Positions 1-7,177 are shown, counted from the stretch's first letter. The stretch is DNA of 18,651 bases from an uncultured Roseateles sp. (GCA_946480605.1 CAMLKW010000066.1:1-18651); one strand, 5' to 3'. Program-made: numbers and translations. Notes: generated by a model from the letters alone, not told the origin.

Positions 1-330
1 GTTGCCGCGCTCTTCCTTCTCGACCTGGACCAGCAGTTCCTGGCCTTCCTTGATCGCGTCCTTGATGGTCGCGTTCTTGACGTCGGTGCCCTCACGGAAG
101 AACTGCCGCGAGATTTCCTTGAACGGCAGGAAGCCGTGGCGGTCCTCGCCGTAGTCGACGAAGCAGGCTTCGAGCGAGGGCTCGACCCGCGTCACGACGG
201 CCTTGTAGATGTTGCCCTTGCGCTGTTCGCGGCCTTCGATTTCGGTCTCGAAGTCCAGCAGCTTCTGGCCATCGACGATGGCGAGGCGCCGCTCTTCCGG
301 CTGCGTCGCATTGATCAGCATGCGTTTCAT
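1..330 (-). CDS. rne: Ribonuclease E, N-terminal part (runs off the window)
   Basis: This is the first 110 codons of RNase E, the endonuclease that starts mRNA decay, processes rRNA and tRNA, and scaffolds the degradosome at the inner membrane. The translation begins [20 protein letters not shown] and continues into the S1 RNA-binding domain (about residues 37-110), with the signature stretches [31 protein letters not shown] and KEERGN. These match the E. coli RNase E N-terminus almost position by position. The ATG at 328-330 is preceded by AGGAG (338-342 on this strand, 7-base spacing), so the start is well supported. The catalytic DNase-I-like domain, zinc link and C-terminal scaffold lie outside the window. 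RNase G is less likely because its N-terminus differs and rne next to rluC is the classical arrangement. The gene is divergent from rluC, as in E. coli. Confidence 0.95.
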   Translation of the reverse strand, partial: MKRMLINATQPEERRLAIVDGQKLLDFETEIEGREQRKGNIYKAVVTRVEPSLEACFVDYGEDRHGFLPFKEISRQFFREGTDVKNATIKDAIKEGQELLVQVEKEERGN

Positions 331-344
331 GTCATCACTCCTTC

Positions 345-367
345 GCGCGCTCCGTGCAGGAGCGCGC
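345..367 (-). repeat. Perfect hairpin next to the rne ribosome-binding site
   Basis: GCGCGCTC (345-352) pairs exactly with GAGCGCGC (360-367) across a 7-base loop. On the minus strand this gives a very stable RNA hairpin that ends two bases before the AGGAG of rne. It could act as a translation-control or RNase E-sensing element. It lacks a following U-run, so it is not an intrinsic terminator. Confidence 0.5.
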
Positions 368-857
368 CACGTCATGCCACCCGGAGGTGGCGTTCAAGAC
401 GCACGAGCGACAAGCGTGGAAACCGTGGAAGGAGTGCCCTGGACCGCTCGGGTTTCTGACGTGAGGTCAGACGTCGAGCGGCGTTGGCGCATGCGACCGG
501 GCGGCCATGGCGCGGGGAAGACCTGCCTCGACCTTGCCGCGTGCCAAGGCGCCGGGCCGGACGACCACCACAGCTTCTGGCTGGGGTCGTGCGGCGAAGC
601 GCAGCGGGTGGGGGAGGGAAGGACTCATCCGCGTAGGACTGCTGGACGCTGGCGCGAGCGTTTGCGGCTTGATGGGGCCGCTCGCTCTCGCGCCGTGAAA
701 ACCTTGTTCTGGCAACCGGATCTCGTCATGCCTGAGGGCTGTCGACGAGAGGCCGGTGGGTTCCGGGTGTCATCGCTCTGCCGCATCGTGCCGCCCGCCG
801 CCGTTTCACTTGGGGAAACCGCCTGCCGGCCACAGGATGCGTTGCATCGCCTGTTGT

Positions 858-879
858 GCCCCGGGGCTAGCCCTGGGGC
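858..879. repeat. Near-perfect 22-base palindrome in the rne/rluC intergenic region
   Basis: Positions 858-879 read the same on both strands except for one symmetric pair (G863 against T874), centred on the CTAG at 867-870. It lies directly upstream of an AT-richer stretch with TAAAAT at 896-901. It could be an operator, or a hairpin in either divergent transcript. No regulator can be named from the sequence. Confidence 0.4.
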
Positions 880-942
880 GCCGCGTTGTCGCCGCTAAAA
901 TCAAAAAAATCAAACACTTACGGCAGCAACGTGGTGAAAAGG

Positions 943-948
943 ATTATA
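943..948 (-). promoter_or_regulatory. Candidate -10 box for rne (TATAAT on minus strand)
   Basis: ATTATA on the plus strand is a perfect TATAAT on the minus strand, in one of the few AT-rich patches of the window. No good -35 hexamer is visible 16-18 bases upstream. If it is used, the rne leader would be roughly 600 bases long. On the plus strand the same patch could instead serve rluC, so the assignment is tentative. Confidence 0.3.
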
Positions 949-990
949 GGGGCAGGCATTGCGGCCCCTACCACGGGGGCGAACCCCGCC

Positions 991-1929
991 GTGAGTACGG
1001 ACAAACCCGCGGTTCGGCGCGTCGTCGTGGACGAGGGGTCGGTCGGCCAGCGCCTGGACAACTTCCTGCTGCGCGAGCTGAAGGGGGTGCCCAAGACCCA
1101 TGTCTACCGGGTGATCCGGGCCGGCGAGGTGCGCGTCAACAAGGGCCGCGCCCAGGCCGATACGCGGCTGGAGATCGGCGACGAGGTGCGCATTCCGCCG
1201 GTGCGCGTGCCCGAGCGGGCCGAGGCGCCGGCTGCACCGGCGCGAGAGTTCCCCATCGTGTTCGAGGACGAGCACCTGCTGGTCATCGACAAGCCGGCCG
1301 GCGTGGCGGTGCATGGCGGCTCGGGCGTCAGCTACGGCGTCATCGAGGCGCTGCGCCGGGCGCGGCCCGCGGCCAAGTTCCTGGAGCTGGTGCACCGGCT
1401 GGACAAGGAGACCTCGGGCCTGTTGATGATCGCCAAGAAGCGCAGCGCGCTGGTCAACCTGCAGGACCAGCTGCGCGACCGCGAGACCGGCAAGACCTAT
1501 GCGGCGCTGGTCTGGGGTGACTGGCCGGCCAAGCTCAAGGTCATCGACGTGCCGCTGGTGAAGTTCGTCGGCAGTGACGGCGAGCGCTGGGTGCGCCCCG
1601 GCAAGGAAGGCGAGGAAGACGCCAAGCGCTCCATCAGCCTCGTGAAAGTCATGCAGCGCACGAAGGACTTCAGCTTGCTGGACGTGACCATCAAGACGGG
1701 CCGCACGCATCAGATCCGCGTCCACCTGCAACAGGCCGGCCACCCTATCGTCGGTGACCCCAAGTACGGCGACTTCGAACGCAATCGCGAGCTGGCACGT
1801 GGCCCGGCGAAGTTCGAGCGCATGTTCCTGCACGCGCGCCAACTGCGCTTCAACCACCCCGCCAGCGGGGCCGAGATGACGTTGCAGGCCCCGCTGCCGC
1901 CCGAGTGTGAGAAGCTGACCACCCCATGA
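991..1929 (+). CDS. rluC: 23S rRNA pseudouridine synthase RluC
   Basis: This is an RluA-family pseudouridine synthase that isomerises specific uridines in 23S rRNA (positions 955, 2504 and 2580 in E. coli). From the GTG at 991 it has 312 residues, close to E. coli RluC (319). An S4 RNA-binding domain covers about residues 20-80 (QRLDNFLLRELKGVPK, then GEVRVNKGR). The catalytic domain carries HRLDKETSGLL with the catalytic aspartate at residue 138, and GRTHQIRVHLQQAGHPIVGDPKYG near the C-terminus. The frame is open upstream to a TTG at 886, with GTG codons at 931 and 934. I prefer 991 because 886-990 is AT-richer and promoter-like, but no start has a clear Shine-Dalgarno. The stop overlaps the next start (ATGA), so it leads a four-gene operon. 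It is divergent from rne, as in E. coli. Confidence 0.92.
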   Translation: MSTDKPAVRRVVVDEGSVGQRLDNFLLRELKGVPKTHVYRVIRAGEVRVNKGRAQADTRLEIGDEVRIPPVRVPERAEAPAAPAREFPIVFEDEHLLVIDKPAGVAVHGGSGVSYGVIEALRRARPAAKFLELVHRLDKETSGLLMIAKKRSALVNLQDQLRDRETGKTYAALVWGDWPAKLKVIDVPLVKFVGSDGERWVRPGKEGEEDAKRSISLVKVMQRTKDFSLLDVTIKTGRTHQIRVHLQQAGHPIVGDPKYGDFERNRELARGPAKFERMFLHARQLRFNHPASGAEMTLQAPLPPECEKLTTP

Positions 1930-2585
1930 GACCGCAACGTTTTGACCTGATCGCCTTCGACTGGGACGGCACCCTGTTCGATTCCACCGCGCTGATCGCC
2001 CGCTGCATCCAGCGCGCCGCCGTCGACATCGGCGAACCCGAGCCCGAGTTCGAGCGGGCCAAGTACGTCATCGGCCTGGGCCTGCGCGATGCGCTGGAGC
2101 ATGTGGTGCCGGGCCTGTCGCACGACCGCTACGGCGAGCTGGGTCTGCGCTACCGCCACCACTACCTCGGGTCGGAGCACGAGGTCTCGCTGTTCGACGG
2201 CAGCCTGGAGATGCTGCAAGCGCTCAAGGAGCGCCACCACTGGCTGGCCGTGGCCACGGGCAAGAACCGCGCGGGCCTGGACCGCGTGCTGGCCCATGCC
2301 GAACTGACGCAGATGTTCGACGGCACGCGCACGGCCGACGAGACGCGCTCCAAGCCGCATCCGCAGATGCTGCTGGAGCTGATGCGAGAGTTCGGCGTGG
2401 AGCCCGAGCGCACGCTGATGATCGGCGACACCACGCACGACCTGCTGCTGGCCCAGAACGCCGGCGTGGCCAGCGTGGGCGTCAGCTTCGGCGCGCACGA
2501 CCACGAGACCTTCGCCGACCTCAAGCCGCTCTTCGTGGCCCACTCGACGCGCGAGTTGCACGACTGGTTGATCCAGCATGCCTGA
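1926..2585 (+). CDS. HAD-IA hydrolase, phosphoglycolate phosphatase-like
   Basis: A 219-residue haloacid-dehalogenase-superfamily phosphatase, presumably cytoplasmic. All four HAD motifs are present. Motif I is FDWDGTLFD, with nucleophile D12 and acid/base D14. Motif II is VATGKN, with T111. Motif III is the lysine K143 in SKPHPQM. Motif IV is MIGDTTHDLLLA, with D168 and D172. Residues about 20-85 form the small helical cap (subclass IA). The fold and motifs resemble phosphoglycolate phosphatase (Gph) and pyrophosphatase PpaX-type enzymes. The substrate cannot be read from sequence, so no symbol is given. The start codon overlaps the rluC stop (ATGA) and the end overlaps the Rieske gene by 8 bases, implying translational coupling. 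Confidence 0.88.
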   Translation: MRPQRFDLIAFDWDGTLFDSTALIARCIQRAAVDIGEPEPEFERAKYVIGLGLRDALEHVVPGLSHDRYGELGLRYRHHYLGSEHEVSLFDGSLEMLQALKERHHWLAVATGKNRAGLDRVLAHAELTQMFDGTRTADETRSKPHPQMLLELMREFGVEPERTLMIGDTTHDLLLAQNAGVASVGVSFGAHDHETFADLKPLFVAHSTRELHDWLIQHA

Positions 2586-2964
2586 GCAGGACATCGCGCC
2601 GCCGCAGTTGCTCTGCGGTTCCAGCGAACTTCAGGAGCGCGGCAAGGCGGTCCTGTTCGACGTGATCCAGTGGCGCGAGCCCGTGCGCGCCTTCGCGCTG
2701 CGCTTCGACGGCCAGGCGGTCGCCTACCTGAACCGCTGCGCGCATGTGCCAACGGAAATGGACTGGCAGGAGGGCGAGTTCCTCGATGCCGACAAACGCT
2801 TCATCATGTGCAGCATCCACGGCGCGGTCTACGACCCGCTCAACGGCCAGTGCGTCATGGGCCCCTGCAACCGCGGGCGCCTGACCAAGATCAACCTGAC
2901 CGAGCGCGACGGCGAGGTCTACTGGCACCCGACACGAGACACCCAGCCCGCCTTCCAGGACTGA
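2578..2964 (+). CDS. Small Rieske [2Fe-2S] ferredoxin-type protein
   Basis: A 128-residue single-domain Rieske protein that should carry a [2Fe-2S] cluster held by two Cys and two His. The ligands visible are C54-A-H56 and C78-S-I-H81, followed by GAVYDPLNGQCVMGPC. The C-terminal part (LTKINLTERDGEVYWHP) matches the end of the Rieske fold. The interval between the two ligand pairs is 21 residues, a little longer than in most ferredoxin-type Rieske proteins. There is no signal peptide or membrane segment, so it is cytoplasmic and unlike the bc1-complex Rieske. It starts inside the end of the HAD gene and stops one base before sppA. It probably acts as an electron carrier or assembly factor, but the partner is unknown and no oxygenase lies nearby. 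Confidence 0.88.
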   Translation: MPEQDIAPPQLLCGSSELQERGKAVLFDVIQWREPVRAFALRFDGQAVAYLNRCAHVPTEMDWQEGEFLDADKRFIMCSIHGAVYDPLNGQCVMGPCNRGRLTKINLTERDGEVYWHPTRDTQPAFQD

Positions 2965-2965
2965 T

Positions 2966-3964
2966 ATGAGCAGCAACTCCGACGATTCCCTGCCGCCCCC
3001 CATGCAAGAACCGGTGGGCGTGCCCGCCGCGCCTGCGGCGCCCGCGCTGAACGAGCCGATGCTGGCCGAGCTGGCGCGCGACTTCCTGCGCGAGCGCCGG
3101 GCCGAGCGGCGCTGGCGCACCGTGTTCCGGCTGTTCTGGCTGGCGCTGGCCGCCCTGCTGGTCTACAGCCTGTGGCTGCAGGGCCGGCACGTGACGCCCA
3201 CCACCACGCCGCACACGGCCCTGGTGGAGGTGCGCGGCGAGATCGCGGCCGACACCGAGGCCAGTGCCGAGATGCTGCTGGCCGCGCTGAAGGACGCGTT
3301 CAAGGATTCCGCCGCCCAGGCCGTGGTGCTGCGCATCAACTCGCCCGGCGGCAGCCCGGTGCAGGCCGGCATCGTCTACGACGAGATCAAGCGGCTGAAG
3401 AAGCAGTACGACAAGCCGGTCTACGCGGTGGTCGAGGAGATGTGCGCTTCGGGCGCCTACTACATCGCGGCGGCGGCGGACGAGATCTATGTGGACAAGG
3501 CCTCGGTCGTCGGCTCCATCGGCGTGCTGATGGACGGCTTCGGCTTCACCGGGCTGATGGACAAGCTGGGCGTGGAGCGCCGGCTGCTGACCGCCGGCGA
3601 GAACAAGGGCATGCTGGACCCGTTCGGCCCGGTCAACCCCAGGCAGCGCGCCTATGCGCAGGCCATGCTGGACCAGATCCACCAGCAGTTCATCGCGGTC
3701 GTGCGCGAGGGCCGCGGCAAGCGGCTGAAGGAAACGCCGGAGATCTTCTCGGGCCTGTTCTGGAACGGCGAGCAGGCCGTGCAGATGGGCCTAGCGGACC
3801 ACTACGGCAATCTGGACTTTGTGGCGCGCGAGGTCGTCAAGGCCGAGGAAGTCATCGACTACACGCCGCGCGAGAACGTCGCCGAGCGGCTGGCCAAGCG
3901 TTTCGGCGCGGGCGTGGGCGCGGGCGCCGTGAAGGCGATGCGCGAGCTGGCGCCCATCCGCTGA
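2966..3964 (+). CDS. sppA: S49-family signal peptide peptidase, membrane-anchored
   Basis: A 332-residue S49 serine peptidase of the short SppA type. These enzymes degrade signal peptides and other membrane peptides on the outer face of the inner membrane. Residues 1-50 are a Pro/Ala-rich, Arg-rich cytoplasmic tail, and a membrane anchor spans about 52-71. The catalytic serine is S162 (MCASGAYYIAAAADEIYV) and the general-base lysine is K214 (AGENKGMLDPFGPV). Their 52-residue separation equals that of Bacillus subtilis SppA (Ser147/Lys199). VLRINSPGGSPVQAG (residues 121-135) is the conserved glycine-rich motif. SohB is an alternative name for similar proteins. The start lies one base after the Rieske stop, so this is the last gene of the rluC operon. 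Its TGA abuts the stop of the convergent PEP-CTERM gene. Confidence 0.9.
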   Translation: MSSNSDDSLPPPMQEPVGVPAAPAAPALNEPMLAELARDFLRERRAERRWRTVFRLFWLALAALLVYSLWLQGRHVTPTTTPHTALVEVRGEIAADTEASAEMLLAALKDAFKDSAAQAVVLRINSPGGSPVQAGIVYDEIKRLKKQYDKPVYAVVEEMCASGAYYIAAAADEIYVDKASVVGSIGVLMDGFGFTGLMDKLGVERRLLTAGENKGMLDPFGPVNPRQRAYAQAMLDQIHQQFIAVVREGRGKRLKETPEIFSGLFWNGEQAVQMGLADHYGNLDFVAREVVKAEEVIDYTPRENVAERLAKRFGAGVGAGAVKAMRELAPIR

Positions 3965-4873
3965 TCAGAAGCGGCGGCGGCGCGCAAAGCCCACGGCGAC
4001 GAGCCCCAGGCCCACCAGTGCCAGCGATGCGGGCTCCGGCAGGCGCTGCGCCTGCTGGCCGCTGGAGGGGCGGTCTATGCCTGCCGAGGGCATGGGCGCG
4101 TCATTGACCTGCACGCTGCTGTTCCAGTCCTTCACGACCACCTGGCCGTTGACCTGGCCCCAGCCCTGGGCGACGGAGGCATTCAACGCCAGCACCGACG
4201 CATTGATGCCGCCGTTGAGCAGCAGGCTGGTCGCGTCCGGCAGGTTGAACAAGACCTGGCCCTTGCTGAAGCCCAGGTAGCCGTGGTTGCCGAAGTCCAC
4301 CGCGGCGCCGTGGATGTTGATGAGGATCTGCGCGCCGGTGGGCAGGTTGTCGATCTGCATGTTGCGCATCGCGTCGGCGGCGGCGATGTCGAACACGGCC
4401 AGCATCTGGTCGGCGGCGTCGAAGTGCAGCGTGCCCCACTTGTCGACCGCGGTGCCGGTGTTGGCCAGCGCGTCCAGCGATGTCGACAGCGCGCCCAGGC
4501 GCTGCTTCTCGCCCGCGAAATCGAAGCCCTGGCCGTAGCTGACGCCGCCGAACACGTTGCCGCTGGCGTTGGGGGCGTAGCTGCCGCCCACGGCGACGCC
4601 GCTCCAGATCGTGCCGTTCGTGAAGTCGAGGTTGCCGCCCACGGTCAGGCCGGTGCCGCCGTACAGCGCGCTGGTGCCGGTCTTGGTGTTGATCGAGTAG
4701 CCGCTGATCGTCGCGTTGCCACCGACCGCCACGCGACCCTCGACGTCGCTGCTGCCCACGTTCATGTTGCCGAAGGCCAGCAGGTTGAGGCTGGCGTCCA
4801 GGCCGAGGCTGATGGGGGCGGCATGGGCGGAAGAGGCGAGGGCGAAACAGGCGGTCAACAGGAGGCGGCGCAT
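3965..4873 (-). CDS. Choice-of-anchor A PEP-CTERM exported protein
   Basis: A 302-residue exported protein. The N-terminus MRRLLLTACFALASSAHA is a signal peptide with cleavage expected near residue 18. The body starts ISLGLDASLNLLAFGNMNVGSSD and continues with VEGRVAVGGNATISGYSI, the hallmark of the choice-of-anchor A domain. The C-terminus is a PEP-CTERM sorting signal: LPEP (about 278-281), a hydrophobic helix, then RRRR. Such proteins are recognised by an exosortase/archaeosortase-type enzyme and delivered to the cell surface or exopolysaccharide matrix (established for the family). No exosortase is in the window. The frame extends to a GTG at 4903, but the ATG at 4873 gives a normal signal peptide, so I use it; no strong ribosome site supports either. 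Its stop abuts the convergent sppA stop. Confidence 0.88.
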   Translation of the reverse strand: MRRLLLTACFALASSAHAAPISLGLDASLNLLAFGNMNVGSSDVEGRVAVGGNATISGYSINTKTGTSALYGGTGLTVGGNLDFTNGTIWSGVAVGGSYAPNASGNVFGGVSYGQGFDFAGEKQRLGALSTSLDALANTGTAVDKWGTLHFDAADQMLAVFDIAAADAMRNMQIDNLPTGAQILINIHGAAVDFGNHGYLGFSKGQVLFNLPDATSLLLNGGINASVLALNASVAQGWGQVNGQVVVKDWNSSVQVNDAPMPSAGIDRPSSGQQAQRLPEPASLALVGLGLVAVGFARRRRF

Positions 4874-4926
4874 CGTGCGGAGGTGGCGAACGGCAAAGAC
4901 CACCAGTCTAGGAATGCCCTCACCCT

Positions 4927-4945
4927 CGCATCACGCTTCGATGCG
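4927..4945. repeat. Short inverted repeat upstream of the PEP-CTERM gene
   Basis: CGCATC (4927-4932) pairs with GATGCG (4940-4945) across a 7-base loop in the 128-base interval between the PEP-CTERM gene and the next terminator. It may be an operator or a leader hairpin. Nothing more can be said. Confidence 0.25.
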
Positions 4946-5001
4946 GGGGTGTCATGACCGCTTCGAGAAGCAGTTCACAAACCCCGGGTGACGGAATTCA
5001 C

Positions 5002-5035
5002 AAAAAAGGCCGCGGCCCTTTCGGACTGCGGCCTT
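5002..5035 (-). terminator. Intrinsic terminator of the small exported-protein gene
   Basis: Read on the minus strand, AAGGCCGC (5028-5035) pairs perfectly with GCGGCCTT (5006-5013) around a 14-base loop and runs into a T-stretch (5002-5007). It starts 19 bases after the TAA of the gene at 5055-5327, as expected for a rho-independent terminator. It is the clearest one in the window. Confidence 0.8.
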
Positions 5036-5054
5036 GCGCCGAGCGCTGTCGCGC

Positions 5055-5327
5055 TTACTGCGTCTTGGGTTCGGTCTTGGCGGTGGTATTGCCGGCCTTG
5101 GCCTCGGCGTGCTTCTTCGCGTGCTTGTGGCCGTGTTTGGCGCCGCTGGCGGCTTCGGCCGGAGCGGCAGCCGGCGCCGCCTGGGCGGCCGGCGTGGGGG
5201 CCGCGGCGGGAGTCGTGGTCGCGGCGGCAGGGGCCGGCGTCGCCGCGGGTGCCGCGGTCTGTGCCAGCGCCACGCCCGAGGCGAGCGTGATGAGGGCGGT
5301 GGCGATGGTGGTCTTCAGCGTGTTCAT
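5055..5327 (-). CDS. Small Ala/Pro-rich exported protein with a His/Lys-rich tail
   Basis: A 90-residue protein of unknown function. Residues 1-22 (MNTLKTTIATALITLASGVALA) form a signal peptide, so the mature part should be periplasmic or secreted. Residues 23-60 are a low-complexity Ala/Pro/Thr stretch that is probably disordered. About residues 64-77 contain HGHKHAKKHAEAK, and the protein ends Lys/Thr-rich. The histidines suggest metal or polyanion binding, but that is inference. The start ATG at 5325-5327 is preceded by AGGAG at 8-base spacing. The frame continues upstream, but the signal peptide and ribosome site fix this start. An intrinsic terminator follows, so it is a single-gene transcript. 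Low complexity makes homology unreliable. Confidence 0.75.
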   Translation of the reverse strand: MNTLKTTIATALITLASGVALAQTAAPAATPAPAAATTTPAAAPTPAAQAAPAAAPAEAASGAKHGHKHAKKHAEAKAGNTTAKTEPKTQ

Positions 5328-5454
5328 CAGAGGTGCTCCTGGGGGTGTCGGGTTGCGGGGGGCTTCGCGAAAGTTCGCAGGACTCGCCAAAGCTTGAGTC
5401 CACAACGACGACTCTTCTTGCAGCGTTGACGGGGTTGCAAAGCCTTACACCGCG

Positions 5455-5460
5455 CAGAAT
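5455..5460 (+). promoter_or_regulatory. Candidate -10 box of the gamma-glutamyltransferase gene
   Basis: CAGAAT ends 8 bases before the ATG at 5469. A transcript starting about 7 bases downstream would begin at or next to the start codon. No Shine-Dalgarno is present before that ATG, in line with a leaderless message. TTGCAA (5435-5440) is a possible but closely spaced -35 element. Confidence 0.35.
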
Positions 5461-5468
5461 CAGCCCCC

Positions 5469-7082
5469 ATGAACACCCCACATCGCTTCGACTGGAGCGC
5501 CGGCTATCCCAGCCAGCGCAGCCCGCTGTTCGCACGCAATGTCGTGTCGACCTCGCATCCCCTCGCGGCGCAGGCCGGGCTGCGCATGCTGCATGCGGGT
5601 GGCAATGCCGTCGATGCCGCCATTGCGGCCGCGGCGTGCATGACGCTGGTCGAGCCATGCAGCAACGGGCTCGGCTCGGACGCCTTCTGCATCCTGTGGG
5701 ACGGGAGGCGGCTGCACGGCCTCAACGCCTCGGGGCGCGCGCCGGCGGCATGGACGCCGGACTTCTTTGAGGGTCAGGCCGTGCCCCGCCGTGGCTGGAA
5801 CTCGGTCACCGTGCCGGGCGCCGTCAGCGGCTGGGTGGCGCTGAGCGAGCGTTTCGGCAAGCTGCCGTTCGCAGATCTGCTGCAGCCCGCCATCGAGATT
5901 GCGGAGCGCGGCTATGCGGTGCCGCCCATCGTGCAGGGCAAGTGGGCCATGGCCGCCGCCTTGAGCGAGATCACGTCGCAACCTGGCTTCGCGCAAGCCT
6001 TCCTGCCGAACGGTCGCGCACCGGTGGTGGGCGAGCTGTTCCGCTTCGCGGACGCCGCTCGCAGCCTGAAGCTGATCGCCGAGTCCAAGGGCGAGGCCTT
6101 CTATCGCGGCGAGATCGCCGCCGCACTGGCCCGTTACGCGCGCGAGACCGGTGGCGCGATGACCGAGGCCGACCTGGCGGCGCACCAGCCCGAGTGGGTC
6201 ACGCCGCTGGCGCAGGACTTCGCTGGCCACACGCTTCACGAGATCCCGCCCAACGGCCAGGGCATTGCGGCTCAGATGGCGCTGGGCCTGCTGCAGCACT
6301 GGGATGTGGCGGCCCACGCGGTGGACAGCCCAGAGGCCCAGCACCTGATGATCGAGGCGATGAAGCTGGCGTTTGCGGACGTCTACCGCTTCGTCGCCGA
6401 GCCCGGCGCAATGCCCGTCAGCGCCGCGCAGTTGCTGGACCCGACCTACCTGGCCGAGCGTGCCAAGCTCATTGATCCAGCACGCGCCCAGGTCTTCGGT
6501 GCCGGCAATCCCGTAAAGGGCGGCACCATCTACCTGACCGCCGCCGACGAGCGCGGCATGATGGTCAGCTTCATCCAGAGCAACTACATGGGCTTTGGCT
6601 CGGGCGTGGTGCTGCCGGGCTATGGCATCAGCCTGCAGAACCGCGGCCACGGCTTCACACTGGAGGCCGGCCACCCCAACCGGGTCGCGCCGGGCAAGCG
6701 GCCCTTCCACACCATCATCCCGGCCTTCCTCACGAAGGATGGCGCACCGGTCATGAGCTTTGGCGTCATGGGCGGCAACATGCAGCCGCAGGGTCACATG
6801 CAGACCTTGGTGCGCATGCTGAGCTACGGCCAGAACCCGCAGGCCGCCTGCGATGCGCCGCGCTGGCGCTTCAACGAGGGCCTGTCCATCAACGTCGAGC
6901 CCCACATGCCGGCCGCCACGATTGAGGCCTTGCGCGCGCGCGGCCACCAGATCGGCGACATCCACGACAGCTACCAGGACTTCGGCGCCGGCCAGTTCAT
7001 CTGGCGCCTGGGCGACCCGGCCGTGAACGGCTATGTGGCCGCCAGCGACCCGCGCCGCGACGGCGCCGCCGTCGGCTGGTGA
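5469..7082 (+). CDS. Gamma-glutamyltransferase-family Ntn-hydrolase (cytoplasmic type)
   Basis: A 537-residue member of the gamma-glutamyltranspeptidase/cephalosporin-acylase family. Family members cleave themselves before a threonine that becomes the nucleophile, then hydrolyse or transfer gamma-glutamyl groups from glutathione-like substrates. Recognisable stretches are VVSTSHPLAAQAGLRMLHAGGNAVDAA, EPCSNGLGSDAF, VTVPGAVSGW, and PPNGQGIAAQMAL. The expected processing site is KGGTIYLTAADE, with T353 as the likely new N-terminus of the small subunit. SFGVMGGNMQPQGHMQ near the C-terminus matches the conserved GG loop. There is no signal peptide, unlike the periplasmic E. coli Ggt, so it resembles the cytoplasmic YwrD-like branch. 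The true substrate is uncertain. It is transcribed alone, divergent from the small exported-protein gene. Confidence 0.9.
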   Translation: MNTPHRFDWSAGYPSQRSPLFARNVVSTSHPLAAQAGLRMLHAGGNAVDAAIAAAACMTLVEPCSNGLGSDAFCILWDGRRLHGLNASGRAPAAWTPDFFEGQAVPRRGWNSVTVPGAVSGWVALSERFGKLPFADLLQPAIEIAERGYAVPPIVQGKWAMAAALSEITSQPGFAQAFLPNGRAPVVGELFRFADAARSLKLIAESKGEAFYRGEIAAALARYARETGGAMTEADLAAHQPEWVTPLAQDFAGHTLHEIPPNGQGIAAQMALGLLQHWDVAAHAVDSPEAQHLMIEAMKLAFADVYRFVAEPGAMPVSAAQLLDPTYLAERAKLIDPARAQVFGAGNPVKGGTIYLTAADERGMMVSFIQSNYMGFGSGVVLPGYGISLQNRGHGFTLEAGHPNRVAPGKRPFHTIIPAFLTKDGAPVMSFGVMGGNMQPQGHMQTLVRMLSYGQNPQAACDAPRWRFNEGLSINVEPHMPAATIEALRARGHQIGDIHDSYQDFGAGQFIWRLGDPAVNGYVAASDPRRDGAAVGW

Positions 7083-7177
7083 GACCACGCGGGCGCCGCG
7101 TCGCAATACTCGGGTGCGCCAGTGCGACTTGTGCCGGCCGGTTTGCCGGCGCGCACGGCTGCGCCTACGATGCCGAC

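Larger units (their letters stand above)
331..942 (-). promoter_or_regulatory. Long structured 5' leader of rne (gene-free region)
   Basis: No convincing gene lies between rne and rluC; the open frames here lack ribosome sites and family resemblance. On the minus strand the region would be the rne mRNA leader. It contains several perfect inverted repeats: 345-352 with 360-367 (8 bp, 7-base loop), 376-381 with 386-391 (6 bp, 4-base loop) and 455-460 with 466-471 (6 bp, 5-base loop). The first ends two bases from the rne ribosome-binding site. In E. coli the long rne leader forms hairpins through which RNase E controls its own mRNA (established knowledge). That this leader does the same is inference. 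The plus-strand rluC promoter must also lie near its right end. Confidence 0.45.

Noticed and set aside
209..898. 229-codon plus-strand frame across the rne/rluC spacer
   Set aside because: It overlaps the conserved rne N-terminus, lacks a ribosome site and family resemblance, and is Arg/Ala/Gly-rich as expected for chance frames in GC-rich DNA.
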